A stretch of DNA of 64,000 nt from Apostichopus japonicus (taxonomy: Eukaryota > Echinodermata > Holothuroidea > Aspidochirotida > Stichopodidae): NCBI RefSeq assembly GCF_037975245.1, contig NC_092574.1:13295213-13359212 (forward strand), read 5' to 3'. Within the stretch, counting starts at the first letter, position 1, and each line of letters starts with the position of its first letter. This document shows positions 47,001 to 60,370 of the stretch, in pieces. A program made the translations under genes and the position numbers. Under the pieces are notes generated by a model. The model made no database searches. It was not told the DNA's origin and worked only from the letters and a program-made list of their open reading frames with translations.

Positions 47001-50000
47001 GGAAAAAATTGCCCCCAAAAAAAGAAGGACAAAAAAAATGACAAAAAATAAAATTCCACTCATGTGACTAAAATTCATAGATTTCATTTCAGTTTCTGTA
47101 AAACCTTGTTTTTTAACACTTTTGCCCCAAATAATCAGTTTCTGTATTTTTGTAGGGTGTTTGCTTCGTAACGTATGTTGTGCGTTATAGACCAACTGAC
47201 TTTCAGTATATGGTAAGTACTGTACCGTTTGATCGTTACGGGTCGGATACTATTTATTGTCCTGTCGTGTACAGTTCGTGGAAGTATAACCAACCCCCTC
47301 TTTATTTCTCCTTTATTGTCTTGTATCCCGTACGGAATGTTCTCTCCACGTGATCGGCAATCCAATCCTGCATGAGAAAATTAAACGTGAGCCTTCCCTG
47401 TTCAATTCTCCGCATTGATTATGCAAAACATGCAAAAGAGAGGGAAATTAATTTGTGCGACAAAATGTCGTCGATACTTTTAAAAATGGCTTCTAAGTGT
47501 ATGAGGAAAGAAACTTTTTGAGATTTGGAGTTGTGGGAACAAAATGTTTGCCATCTGTTAAGACTTTTAGGACAATGTCATTTTCTTTTTTTGAGACATT
47601 TTACATATTACATTATGAGGATAAATCTGTTGTTATAAGCTTGCAATGAACTTTTAAAATGCCCCAACTCTACAAGATTGAAATTGCAGAAAATGCACCC
47701 TGAATTCTTTTAATGTATGCTGACAGTTATTGTGAGGAAAAAACTGCAGAAAAGATATTTATTTTGTACTTGTGTGATTTGATTTGCCGGTTCTTATGTG
47801 AGACTTGGATGGTCCTATGAGAAGAACTATTAAATTTGATGGCGGTACTGCTTTAATTGCTAGCTTGAATCACAATAATCTTATTTATCGTCATTTGTTT
47901 AAGCATATTCCAGTTGCCATGGTAACTAAACCATCTTGACTGAAAAAATAATAATAATATTACATGTGTCTTAAAAGCAGCTGTTTGTTTTTGGTTCAGC
48001 AATTTCTAGCAATTTTATCAAATCAAGAAATGGCATACAAATAATTCGCAAATGATCAAACTAGGTCACACCTGACTAGATTTAATCGCCAAATGAATGG
48101 TAATTAATAGGGAATTTTTTTTTAAAAGACTGTTGCGCAGCCTGTGTATTTGCACTTTACCAGTAATGAGATGCACAAGGAAGAAGAAATTGAACATTTC
48201 CAAAATCTTCATTGATTATGTCGAAGTGAGAGTTTGACTAATCAAGCAAATGAACCATATTGTTTAAAGTTGTAATTGAATTCTAGTATGAAATTAAATG
48301 GAAGTCGTATCAAACTAACTCCAGTTATTTGATTTAATAATGTTGGCTGTTCCTCATCTGGTGGTCATATATATTTATCCATTTATGCAATGTATGACTA
48401 GACATTTTTTCGTTTGTTGACGATGTTTATTGTGTTAACGAAGATGCATATATCTATTCAGTTACTCAATTTCTGTTCATATGTTTAACCTTATGAAAGC
48501 AACTCTTTTGGTTTTGAAATGCATATCCCTGCATGTTGTCCACAAATAATTTATTGTGAATACCATTTTCATTTTTTGTCTATTAAATTTTTTGATTCAA
48601 TTTCACCATAATCAATTCAAAAAAATATCAAGTAGATTTTTTTTTCTTCAGTTTACTCGTAAAAGATTTTTAAATTTTGATTAATGTGGAAGATCTAAGG
48701 CATAGTTGGAAGAAAGAATTTTTTATACTTTTTGATTTTATATAAAGCAGTGACACGTTCTTGGTGTGTCTGATAGTCATTTTGTGTAAAATCAAAATTG
48801 TGACATTGACAGTACTTAAGACTTTGAAGACAAAAAAAAAGATGTAAAAAAAAAATGCATTAAAGTATGGAGGGTTAGAAAATGTGGAGGCAAAATATGC
48901 ACACGAGGATTGGAACAGTACTGTGAACAAGAAATGGTATGCGTTACGTATCTTGATACTGGCAAATTACTATCTGAGGACAAGGAAAATATAGCATATA
49001 TCAATAATGAAGGTATTGTTCGTAGTTGTTCAAAAGATTTTATGGTGGCTGATATTGCTCACTTTATCAAAATTACTGAACAATTTTCTGTCTCTTAAGG
49101 TGAAAACCACATCCACGTAGCTTTTTGTATCACGAAGACATGACTTTTTCATATTTTGTGATATTTTGTAAAGGTATCTGGCAACAGTAGAATGGATGAT
49201 GTCATTGAGGCACTTCAGTTGAAAGTGTTTTTTTTTTTTTTTAATATATATAATTTTTCCAATCATTTATCCACAGAGGGAATGAATATTTCTACAACAG
49301 AAACATTTCAATGGAATTCTAAATACAGAAAACTTTGACCGCTAAGCAAGCATTCCCAAGTGTGTCAGGTCTCTAGGATAAATCTACAAGATTGTTATAG
49401 CCTAAGTAAAGCTTTTGAATAGTTGTGTTTGCCCAGATGACATCACAGACCTCCTACTGTGTCCAACTTCCTGTAGTAGTTGGAAGATTCAGCAGTCTAA
49501 ATAGATTACCTTCGACCAACCATGTCTCGAGTTTATAGGGGCACAATATTTGAGATGGGGTTTTTCAAGCAATATATTACAGTTTCTTATGGTTTTTCAC
49601 CAGAAAATACTTTTCAAGTTACACTATAGAATTTCACAGAATGTCAGTTTGAAAACCTTTTAAAAATTTGAAGGTTACAAATTTATCACTAGTGTCACAA
49701 TTCTATCAATCATATGGATTTTTTTTTTGTTGAAATTTATCTTTGAATCGATCAAACAAAAACACCATTTTGCACTCCAAGATGGCTAATTAGTAACTCT
49801 GCATCCGGTGAAAGTTTTGAGTAGTCCTTTAAAGTGTTTGATAGTTAGATATGTTTGTATTGAAAAGTGCCAGCACAAATTAACAATGTTTTGTGGCAGA
49901 AATCTGTTATGGGATTAACATAACATGGGATTAACATAAACATGGGATTAATATAACATGGGATCAAAGGGAGCAGATCTTCATATTCCTTTGTATATAG

Positions 50001-51960
50001 CTGTTTTATGAAATTTCAAGAAAATGTACTAGTTTGTGAATCAGATTTTTTTCCCTTTAAAATCACAGACCTTGATGACTGATGGTTGTAAGTTTATGAA
50101 TGGATGGATCACGTTGCCATGGTGATGGTGCTTGGATACAACTCGAGCTCTATTTTATCCTAACTAATCAATAATCACTTGTATGTGAGATGGAACTGGA
50201 TGTTCATGAATATCAAAATTAGGAAAGGAGAGAAAAAAAGAATGAATACTTGGTTTGTTAATATCATTGTGCACCAGGAAATGGACGGAATTTGCACAGG
50301 AAATTTATACCTTGCTTTTCTCGATATAAAATATAGCATTACACCACATGTGATGTATTGAATTTATTTCCTGTAAATACAACGAGATACGCAGAAACTT
50401 TCAAAAAGTAAAAATATTGATCTCTAAGTGTGTACCTTTTACCATGATTTTTGGTGATCCCAAGTTTTTCTTTTTAATGCCTAACAAACTGGCAGTATTT
50501 TTATTTATTAAATTATTTTTTATTATATCATTATTTTATGATAATAAACAATGTGAGAAAATGATTGCACACAACGAGTTAAATATGTTTGGTAGACAGC
50601 AACAGTAGAGGCAAACCAATCAAATTGTTGCAAAGAAAGTCTACATTTTCATGGTTTTCCAGTTTTCCTATTGTTATCTGTCTGCCTATATTTTGCTTAT
50701 TAAATGTTTTGTTGTGTGAAGATTGGTAAAACAAACATGTTGCTAAGAATTTATTCAATAACATAGGAATTGTTTCTCCTACCTAACCTTATGAAAGAGA
50801 CTAAACCAGAGATGAAAATCGACTCAATGCATTTTGTTAATTCTTGCCATGATGTGAATGTAACTACAACGATAATTGCTATGAGTCAGTTCCACAAATC
50901 CATGTTGATACAAATTCAGTTAAATCCTTCCTACTATTTTTTGATTCTAAATTATTACTACCTTAATTTTTGTTGTTGAATGTTTCCGTCTTATCAAATG
51001 TGACAGGTAATGTTTTGGTTCAAAGAAGTTGTTACTTTTAATTTCTTTAGAAGACATTTATTTTGTATATCTTGAATATTTAAAGGTTAAGTACGGTCTT
51101 AGACATAGGTTTGGAGAAGATTTTTGGTGGGAGGGGAGTAATTCTCAACTCACATATTTTGGGTGAAAAAAAAAATGTATAAATAACCAACTGTAGTATC
51201 ACCTTTGGAGGGTATGGCATGCTTTAGATTTCCACTGTTCTGGTTAATTATGCTATTGCCAACCCCCTCCCCCTCCCTCTCCCCTCAAAAAAAAATGTCA
51301 TGCCAATAGGAATAGTTACTCAGTTCAGATTCTCCCCATTTAGAAGTTAATTAAGCAAACAAATAGGCAAATTCAGACCAATAGGTGCTATAGTGGTAAC
51401 CCATTTAAAATGTGGAAAGATTTGCAATTGATCTGATTTATATTCTAGAAATCCATTGGACATGATCAATGAGAGAGACAATCTGAAATTTAAATTTTGT
51501 TAATGATATGTATGTTAAATTCATCATATGTTACCGAATTGCACCAAGTTTGGTCTGTTGAGTAGGGTGTGATGACTGTATTAAAAACTGTTTCTCATCA
51601 TGAGTGTAAGTAACAACCACAAATGACAAATTCAGAGGGAGAAATTAAAATGAAAAATTTTAGTTATGTTCATTATATGAACACAACTATCGTTAACTGT
51701 TAAACGAATTAGTTTGGTCTCTGGGCTGTAATTAATGTACTTAACCTGTGTCTCTTGATGAGCGGAATGGGGACAACAAAATATTAATTAGTTTTTGGCC
51801 ATTAAGAGCAGTAGTAGTGGCCCCATTTTTAACAGTATAAATATTGTTAATTTTTTTTTCAAAAGTACTTTCCTTTGCATTCTGCCCATTCAAATTGTTC
51901 ACAGCCATTGATACACTGGCTACACCCACTTGGGACAATTTTTTACTTTATGCGTTAAAA
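47001..51960. other. intergenic DNA
   Basis: No gene recognised. A short imperfect tandem of ATGGGATTAACATAA lies at about 49906-49966. A relic of the old dispersed repeat is at about 49090-49530. A less AT-rich patch at 47160-47420 is unexplained. Confidence 0.45.
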
Positions 51961-52623
51961 GCACTCATGTTGACAGTATGGGCAGTATGAATGTCCCAGT
52001 TTGTATTCTGTAGAGGTTCCAAACTGTTCATACTGTCAGTACGACTGCTTTGAACGCACATATGAATGAACAGTTCACAGTGCTACGAGCATTAGAAAAT
52101 TGTGTAGTGTGGCTACTACTACACAATGATATTTCAGTGAAGGAAAAATGGGTTGAGGGTCGAACAGGCACGTAGCCAGGACATTTTGAGGTTGGAGGTG
52201 CAGCAACATCTATAGGAGGGGCACCATACTCTTGTCTCACTGTAGCTTATGAAGTTTTTGTGTTCATGATAGTGATGACACAGATGGGGGGGGGGGAACC
52301 ATAGTAGCCTGGATGAAAGGGGTCGTGTGTCCTGGCCTGGATTACGGCCCTGGGGTGGTGGCAGAAAAATACAGCACATAGTTAGAAAATGAGGGCCCAC
52401 TATGATACTTTGGAGTGTACAGAGGGGCAATGCCGATAACCTTAACAAATTTCTGATGCACTTTAGAAAGTACTTGTTGAAAAATTTCAGTTTTCTATAT
52501 ATTTTTCTCTCTAAGATTACCAATCATAGCACACATATCCCTTGTTTATTAGTAGATAGATGGCATGCGGAGTTGGATGGCAGGCAACAGCTAAAGGAAG
52601 CGCACAAAAGTCTTGTCCTGCTG

Positions 52624-52657
<34 letters not shown>

Positions 52658-53575
52658 CATGATGGTGATGACACAGAATTGGGGTGGGGGGTGGGGCATG
52701 AGGAGAGCCACAGTAGTCTGCATGGGGAGGGGGGTTTGCATGTGTCTACAATTTCTGATGCATTGCAGAATTGACTTATTCCAAATTTCACTGTATATTC
52801 CTGTATTTTTGTATATCTTTCTAAGCATAGCAACGATCGTTTCTGAGCATAGCAATGATCCTTTCCTTGTTGTGGAGGTTTTTCATTTTGTTCTTGATGT
52901 TGGTGATAGTTTTCACACAATATTTCATCATCCTTCCCCCTTCCCTCGCCACCCCCCCCCCACCCTCCAAAGAAAAAGGAGGAAAAGAGATCCATGCCAA
53001 AATGTTATATAATCAGGGAGCCAAATATCGCCCTTTTCTTCCCACAGATCGGATCCAATATGTGAGAGGAATTCTCGATTATTTGAAACAATTTATGATG
53101 ATAGTACAGTAGTGCCAAAGGGCTTTCAATTTCAAGTGAGAGAGAAAGGAGAGATGTCATTTTGCATTCAGCTACCACTGTCTTAGTGAACAGATTGCCA
53201 TGGCAACCACTTTCACATGTCAGACTTCTTTACATTTTCAAGGTCAGGGTTGTTGTATCTTTGATATTGGCAGAGGTGGCTGTCTGCATTTGCAATGTGA
53301 CTTCTCCCACTTTCCAAACCAAAATGTGTTCTTTTTGTTGATGTTGAAACATGTTTTAGGTGTTGACACATGTTTCTTATGCACTTTAAGGAAGAATCAT
53401 GTTTCTCACAGGGTTGGGACAATTTTCAAAGTACTGCACCCTCTCTCCTCCATGTATGCTGCCTAGCAGATCAAAGGTTAGCTACTGTTCATACAGTCAG
53501 TATGAGTGCTTTGAAGCATGATATGAGAGGGCAGTATAGGGTGATACAAGCCAGAGTACTATATTTAGATATAGG
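51961..53575. repeat. old repeat cluster, two ~400-bp degenerate tandem units
   Basis: ACTGTTCATACTGTCAGTAC (52024) and a close variant at about 53482 bracket the region. Inside, a block 'TGATGGTGATGACACAGA' + G-run + 'ATAGTAGCCTG' + 'TTTCTGATGCA' occurs near 52262-52460 and again near 52660-52770. A T(24) homopolymer is at about 52626-52653. No credible protein frame. Confidence 0.6.
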
Positions 53576-54058
53576 GCTCTGATATAAGCCTAAGAATATT
53601 GTCCCAACTGGTTGGAGATTCATTATGTAGTCAGTCAGTGTGGAAGACACTGTTGAACCATTTGATTCAATTGATTGATTGATGTGCTTTTGATTGAACT
53701 TTGATTCATGGATTCATGGAAATCATGTTATGCTCAACAGACAATGATTGGATGTCCAAAAAGAAATAACTATTTATTATACTCTTTACATGTACTGTCA
53801 TAGATTTGAGAGGATAAGTTGGATTTCACGAAGACGTTAAAACTACCTTTTCTTTAGCTCGGTTCTTTTGGTTACTTAATCTAGATATATCGTCTTTTTA
53901 TTTTAAACATTTTACTTTTTGAGTCAGGTGTCTGTTAAACATTGTGCCTTGCCACTTCAACTCGAATAAAATTGTATCATCAAATGTGTCAATATTTCTT
54001 TGTACTCATTCTTCTTGAATAATTCATAAAAGTCTCCATTGTAGTAGTGAGTAACAGC
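53576..54058. other. intergenic DNA
   Basis: Nothing recognised. Confidence 0.5.
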
Positions 54059-54339
54059 ATAGGCGTAGGAGCCTCATTTGATTTGGGGGGGCTGTAACGA
54101 CTTGCCCGAAAAATATTACCAAAATTTTTCGCGCGCTCCGCGCGCTTTCCACATGTTAATGTGCATATCATATAGGCATATATTGGTTATTACATGACCT
54201 GCCAATAACATAAAATCATTTACCGTGTTATTACCCTTCTATATTGGCTAGAATTATTGTGTAAGTTGTTACAACAATAATGATAATAATAATAATATAA
54301 GAAAAACACTTGCAAATTCTTCTTTCAGTAGGTGCCAGT

Positions 54340-54728
54340 GGCGGAGCTAGTGGTATTGGTCAGGGGGGAGAGAATGGTCTGTAGGGGCGCTTTTGACACT
54401 ATCTAAGCGGAGCGCCACCACAGGTTGGTGCGGAGCGTACAGACATTTTTTCAGTAAAGATGCTCCCTAGATCGCCGGAAATGACCCTTTCCGGGCCTTG
54501 CTAATTTGCAGATAAACGAAGAATAAATAGGTGTCATCGCCATTTGTCCAAAAATTGCATCACCACAAATGTGACAAATGTCAATAGGTATTTCAGAGCG
54601 CAATATAAAAGTCAATTATCGCGAATAAGTAAAAATTGGTTAAAGCTGAAAAGGGCGCCAGCAGTCCATTTGAGTCCGTCAGGGGGACATCCGCCCCCTT
54701 CTGACTGTATGGACGCTCCGCCACTGGT
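54340..54728. mobile_element. nested MITE (CCAGTGGCGGAGC termini)
   Basis: Left end CCAGTGGCGGAGC, right end GCTCCGCCACTGG: 13-bp perfect inverted ends. TAGGTG flanks both sides (target duplication of 6 bp, up to 7). It sits inside the first unit of the 84-bp array. Interior blocks (GCGGAGCGCCACCA, GCGGAGCGTACAGA, GCCGGAAATGACCC) relate it to the repeat at 6.1 kb. Confidence 0.8.
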
Positions 54729-55290
54729 AGGTGGCGCAAAATTCTCAGCATATTGCCCAAATTTTCACCAAAAAATTTGAAAAAAAAACACACTGCAAAT
54801 TATTATTCTTTCAGTAGGTGCCCGAAAAATTCTCAGCATATTGCCCGAATTTTCACCACAAAATTTGAAAAACACATTGCAAATTCTTCTTCTTTCAGTA
54901 GGTGTTCGAAAAAATTCTCACCATATTGCTCGAATTTTCACCACAAAATTGAAAAACACATTGCAAATTATTGTTCTTTTAGTAGATGCCCGAAAAATTC
55001 TCACCATATTGCCGAATTTTCACTGAAAAAAAAATGAAAAACACATTGCAAATTCTTCTTCTTTCAGTAGGTGCTCGAAAAAATTCTCACCATATTGCTC
55101 GAATTTTCACCACAAAATTGAAAAACACATTGCAAATTATTATTCTTTTAGTAGATGCCCGAAAAATTCTCAGCATATTGCCGAATTTTCACCACAAAAA
55201 ATTGAAAAACACATTGCAAATTCTTCCTCTTCCAGTAGGTGCCCGAAAAATTCTCAGCATATTGCCCGAATTTTCACCAAAAATATTGGT
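54729..55290 (+). repeat. 84-bp tandem array, about 6.5 units
   Basis: CCCGAAAAATTCTCA.CATATT blocks start near 54821, 54905, 54989, 55074, 55158 and 55242, an even 84-85 bp period. An interrupted first unit is at 54729. Alternate units resemble each other more than their neighbours do (54905 with 55074; 54989 with 55158), which implies a 168-bp higher-order unit. Confidence 0.9.
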
Positions 55291-55337
55291 TGGGGGGGCT
55301 GCAGCCCCCCCAGCCCCCCCGCCTCCTACGCCTATGA

Positions 55338-56754
55338 GTAACAGTGTGGGTCGGAAATTGTTTCTACATTGTTTTTGGGAGCTTTAGCAGGTGTAAATAC
55401 CATATCTAGAAAGATCAGTTTTATAAAACCTTTACAGCATTACTAAATTCCTACAGTTTAATGCACTGAGTTACTCAAGTAACGTCTGAATTCCGCAATG
55501 CTTGTAGAGTTCGTAAACTTCAGTTTGACAATTAAATGCACCTATGCTGAGTTTCTTATTCTGTGAATAAATGTTTTAAGCATTTTAATTGGCTTGTTTC
55601 AACATATCTTGCACTTTGTGTTCTCAGCTTGTTGTCCCTTACTCTCCCCTCCTTTCAGCCTGCAAACTTTTTTAACCCTCTTCAACCCCTCCCCCACCTC
55701 CCAAATAAAAAGTACAGATTTGTTAATGCACTAACTTCATAGTGCTCAACAGATGGTATGGTTTTCAATTGAAATTGTTGTTAATATTTGTAAACAACTG
55801 AAAGTCAACCAAATGCCTCAAGTATTGCATAAATTTACATTAAAACTCAACACTAAGTTAATTTGATATGAACATATTTATTACCCATTAAAACTCAACA
55901 CTATTTAAGTTAATTTGATATGAACATATTTATTACCAACCAAATTGTTTAATCAAAGGGTAATAAGAAAAAAAGGTAGAAGGGAATTAACTCCAGTAAA
56001 CCCAATTACAGATATCTACCTCGTTGTATAACTTGCTTCATCAAACAGTTTTATCACATCTGTGTGTCAACTCACAAGTTTTAAGGTTAACCGTGCTTTA
56101 ATAGGCAAAGACTACACTACTTCACATGGAATGTGCTATATTTCATGTCTGGTTTACAAAGACGAAATTAACATGAAATAAATATATCTAACACTATCGC
56201 TTCAGTTTGTAAGCTTGACAGTAATACCTACTTCTGACCTCCACTTCCCCCCCCCCCCCCGCCCCACCACTGCCTCCTACCCAAACAGTAACAGAATTGT
56301 GTCTACTAGAACAAAAAAAGAAAGAAACTTAATCACACACTTTAAACATGAAATTAAAGAAAAATTGAAAGGCAGAGCAAAGTCTTTAAGGCTGTCTTTC
56401 TAAGATTGGCATGATAACTTAGGATAAATAGGAACAACTTTATATAATCCACCCTTCGGCAAGCATTATACTCCACATACTGAATATATATCATGTCATT
56501 TGCAACCATAACCCCTTCCACCCCCCCCCAAAAAAATATATATATCTTGAATTTAATGTATTGTTGTACGTTTCCATTTACAAACCTTTGAAGTTAAACA
56601 AAAAGTAATTCAATCCTTTGTGGTGTGATATTATGCAAATTAAAACATTGCTTCCAGTAATATATCTATTTGATGTAAAATATATCTTTTAAAGTGATAA
56701 AACATGAATTTGTTCATGTTCATCTACATGTTGTTTATAACTTTATATATCAAG
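55338..56754. other. intergenic DNA with 50-bp tandem duplication
   Basis: No gene. A block of about 48 bp (about 55838-55885) ending ATATGAACATATTTATTACC is repeated at once (about 55886-55937). On the minus strand each copy gives AATAAA; whether this marks a distal NOCT 3' end is unknown. A C-run is at 56248-56261. Confidence 0.5.
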
Positions 56755-57070
56755 GGAAGCCACAGTAAACTTAAGGGGAGGGGGTGTCCCCCTCCCCTTT
56801 GGATTTTTTTAGCATTTCCAGGTGGCCTCAGATGCAATTTGGTGCAATATAGCATACTTCGCACTTAGCACACCATTTTGTAAATAATTTTGCATTTTCA
56901 CCTGGCCTTAGATGCAATTTGGTGCTCCAAATGAGATTTTTTTCTCATTTGGAAATGAAAAAGGGGTTTTCTGACTTGCGAAGTGGGGGGCGGAATGATA
57001 CTTCCGCCCCTCCATATTTTTCACTGGGGGGCTGGTGCCCCCCAACCCCCCCGGTTCCTACGCCCTTGCC
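56755..57070. mobile_element. dispersed non-coding repeat
   Basis: Has a G-rich start, an internal pair of 'TCAGATGCAATTTGGTGC' (about 56829 and 56908) and an end CCCCCCGGTTCCTACGCCCT of the same type as other repeats here. Boundaries and class are uncertain. Confidence 0.45.
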
Positions 57071-58707
57071 CATCCATCAATTTGATTTTACTGAAGTAAA
57101 AGCTGGCCCAAAGCTGGTGTTCTATACAGCAAACCTACACATCTCTCCTACAGTGTACATATTGGTGTTCTATTCACCAAATCTACACATCTCTCCTACA
57201 GTGTACATATTGATTATTCTTTCTTATTTTGCTACATACTTATTGGACGACCAAATCTGCTGTTCGGACAATCAAAATGCAAGACCTAACCAGAAAAAAA
57301 TAATATTACATGATCTTAATAAAGATTTCCAACTATAATATCTGGAAAAAAATTGTATCTATACTCATAATGCATATTTCACTATTTATATACAGTATGT
57401 AACAAGTAAATAAACCACATCAAAATGTATAAGGCAAAATGAACAGCAACAAGAAGAATGGATAAATGATATGTTTTCAGGCAAATTGTGACATTAGTCT
57501 ATTCTGGTTACCTTAGCAACGGTAGCTCGCACTTGAATGATTTGCATAGTGAATTACCATAGCAACATTAGAACAAAAAACAAACACACAAACAAACAAA
57601 ACAAACAAAAGAATTCAATAAAGTGACATACTGAAGTAGCAGTAGGCAAGAGAAGGAACATTCTTGAAAAGGGCACATTTCTTCCATAACCTTTTTGAAC
57701 ATCTAATTGTTCCTGTAAATTCTCATGTATCCCAATTACTGTTTCGTGGAAGTAATTTTAACAAGTTTGGAGAAATTCTAAAAATGGCATCTTTGAGACT
57801 ATTAATTTCAAAATAAAAAAAGCCTCTGTGTTTACCATTCTAGTCGCTGATAAAGTCGGTACATATATCCAGGTTTAAAGGTCATCAGTGTTACACTTTA
57901 TAAATATGCTAGACAATTAAATAATGGTCACCAAAGTTAAATTACCGTACACAGCACAAATTTTTACTTCCATCATAAAAAATAATAAAAATTAACCCAC
58001 TTCAGCCCTGCCCTAATCACCAAAATATTTCACTGACTTTTCTATCTCTAGGTAATACACTGGATCTGCCATTTTTTAATCTTTTATCCAACTGCCCGGT
58101 TCAACATTTTTCAGGAAACTAGTCAGTAATACAAACAAATTTCCTGTCAAGTATATGTTATATGCAGACACACTGACCATATAGCAGATTGCATATATAC
58201 TGTATATGGACAAAAATTGCCAGAAGTATTCTTTTTTTATCTATCTAAGTTTCATAATAAGTTAAATAGGATATTGAAAAAGTTCTCAGAAAGGTTTTGG
58301 CAAATAAATATTTTCTAATATATTTCTAGTTATTTTTTCCCATTTTGTTAGTCCTAAATGACTACAATATATCTTCAGGTAAAAATGAAAGTCCAATGTA
58401 TAGTTATAATGTATACATTATATATTCACACACACAAACAGTATAGGAGGTTCTCAGGATGCATGATAACAAATACCTTCCCAACCCATGGAAAGACTAC
58501 AAAACATCACTGCTTGGGATATACGCATCTTAGCAGTTATGCACCGTGCACCAAACAAAGCAACTCTTGTCTCTTAAGCAAAGCTCAAGGCTTGATTGAA
58601 TGTAGGGAACTTTCAGGATGGTACTACGAGCAGTGGTGGCAGCAGACAGGTATACCACAGTGACCAATAATGACAATCTCACTGCGCTGTCAGAGGTCAA
58701 CCTCATC
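57071..58707 (-). promoter_or_regulatory. region downstream of NOCT stop, probable 3' UTR
   Basis: Non-coding on both strands. An ATTAAA signal on the minus strand (plus-strand TTTAAT, 58075-58080) lies about 630 bp past the stop and is a possible poly(A) signal; a 35-bp tandem pair (about 57118-57210) is also present. The UTR end cannot be fixed. Confidence 0.3.
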
Positions 58708-59531
58708 TCACGGTTTGATGACAAAATCACAGACCAGCGAAAAATGATCGGAGGGGTAACTCCAAGATGGCAGACGGTTTTCTCCAATTTCGTCTCCGCT
58801 CGGAAACTGCAGGAGTGTGACTGGTTGTATGGAGTCCTTGGAGTGCCATATGTAGTCTATGGTGTGACACATTTCACCCCTGGGTCTTATTTTCCAGGTG
58901 GTATACGGAGGCTCCTGATTGAGACCACCCGCTGATTTGTAAGCACTGACAAATTCATTTTCAAACAATCGATAGACGGCTTCTACCGGTTCGGCGTTGA
59001 AGTCCCCACCGACTATGATCGGGCAACCGTTGCTCATAGTTTTGGCTATATCCATGAAATTGCGACCTTGCTTGTAGCGGAGGGACTCCCACCCAGGTTT
59101 GGCCTTGAGATGCGTCGTTCCTACCAAGAACGGCCTCATCTTTCCTGCTTCCTGGGATCGCAGCTGCAGTTTATTCAAGACTGCCACCTGATTCGTGTAA
59201 TATACGCTTCCTCGTCTATCTGCTTCTAAGATCGGCAGCGACTGATCCAAGAGGTCGAATCTGTCCTCTTTATAAAACAGTGCACAACCGTCCGGACCGA
59301 CGTTATGCAGGCAGTCTAAACAAGGTGAGTCCGGTTTGGGGTTGAAGCTGCCAGCGTAACCGATCTGACGCATCAGAGGCTGGAAAAAGTCTTTGAAGTG
59401 ATCGATCTCTTGAAGGCAGACCACGTCTGGGTTGTACGTCAAGATTTCCTCCATACATCGAAACTTTCTCGTTTGCCAATTGAGAGCCTCTTTGGGACAT
59501 TTGATGAAATTTTCAGTGCCGTTGCATAACG
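58708..59531 (-). CDS. NOCT: nocturnin-like phosphatase, terminal coding exon
   Basis: Nocturnin belongs to the exonuclease/endonuclease/phosphatase (EEP, CCR4-like) family. The vertebrate enzyme is rhythmically expressed and removes the 2'-phosphate from NADP(H). This exon encodes about 274 residues, most of the catalytic domain: VVCLQEIDHFKDFFQPLM (the metal-binding Glu), NVGPDGCALFYKEDRF, GTTHLKAKPGWESLRYKQG, GGDFNAEPVEAVY, PPYTTWKIRPRGE, TIDYIWHSK and SYPSDHFSLVCDF (catalytic His). All are in the usual order and intact. The acceptor is TCATCAACAG|CG on the minus strand; the phase needs one base from the preceding exon, completing Ala before LCNGTENF. Stop at 58708-58710. The frame stays open upstream to 59724, but that part is intronic. 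The preceding exon (usually ending ...MQWNILAQ) was searched for by eye up to base 64000 and not found. Confidence 0.9.
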
Positions 59532-60370
59532 CTGTTGATGACAAATGAGAGGGAAAAAATTGAGAGGGAAAAATTGTGAGCCGAGGTGTCCAGATGGAAA
59601 ATATGACGAGACTGTCGCCGTACAGTGAGCAGAAAGCCAACTTAGGCTCACTGTAATATATCAAGTGATTTAATAATTTAAAAAGAACCACACAATGAGA
59701 CAGAATGGTTAACTTACGGAGCAATGACTGCCTTTATTTTTGTCTTTTTATACAAGAATGTTATTATACAAGAATGTGATCAAGAAAATAAAACTTGCAA
59801 CATCAAATATCTATCTACAGTACTAAAGTGTCATTTAATCACTTGTAAAATGCACTCAAATTGAGGAACTAATCATTTTGTTTCAACTGCTTGTGTTTAC
59901 AGAAAGTCAAAATGTTTTTCAAGAGTAGAACATGGTGAGTTTTTCATTTTTGGTAACTTTGGTATTATTACCTGTAGTCAAAATTTTCTTTCATAACAGG
60001 TAAATGGATACCTCTTCTTCATACCTACGATCTCCAACAGCTAGATGTTTTAAACCAAACTCTGCTCCTAGTTTTACTGTGCTGTCTTTCATCATATCAC
60101 TGTACCACATACTGTATGTAGGCAACACACACATACGCATTTACCATTGTGTGAACAAGTACAATTCCATAATTACAGTTAATGAGATCCAGAAAAGATA
60201 CAGAACATGGCTGCTCAAATTGTTCAAAGAGTGAATAAATATACTGCCATTACTCCAAGAGCTGCATTAGTTACATGAATCTACGCATAGATTATAACAT
60301 CCATATTTTGCCCTCCTGTGAGCTATTAAATTTAATACCCATTTGAAGTTACTTATGTGATATTTTGCAT
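59532..60370. other. NOCT intron, no other feature
   Basis: AT-rich. A donor-like GTAAGT on the minus strand (near 59714) does not match the phase or sequence required for the preceding NOCT exon. Confidence 0.5.

Larger units (their letters stand above)
54059..55337. mobile_element. non-autonomous repeat element with inverted ends and internal satellite
   Basis: It begins CATAGGCGTAGGAGCCTC and ends in the near complement GCCTCCTACGCCTATG. The right end also has the C-run block GCAGCCCCCCCAGCCCCCCC and the left the G-run GGGGGGGCTG, extending the inverted ends. The interior is a tandem array plus a nested MITE, with no coding potential. Confidence 0.65.

Noticed and set aside
52560-53012. 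150-codon frame containing a poly-Phe run
   Set aside because: Created by the T homopolymer and G-rich repeats; no protein character.
54986-55387. 133-codon frame across the 84-bp array
   Set aside because: The unit length of 84 is a multiple of three, so a frame open in one unit stays open in all; the peptide is just the repeat translated.
59532-59724. Upstream extension of the NOCT open frame to an ATG at 59724
   Set aside because: Homology begins exactly at a consensus acceptor (59531), and the preceding residues are unlike nocturnin, so this part is read-through into the intron.
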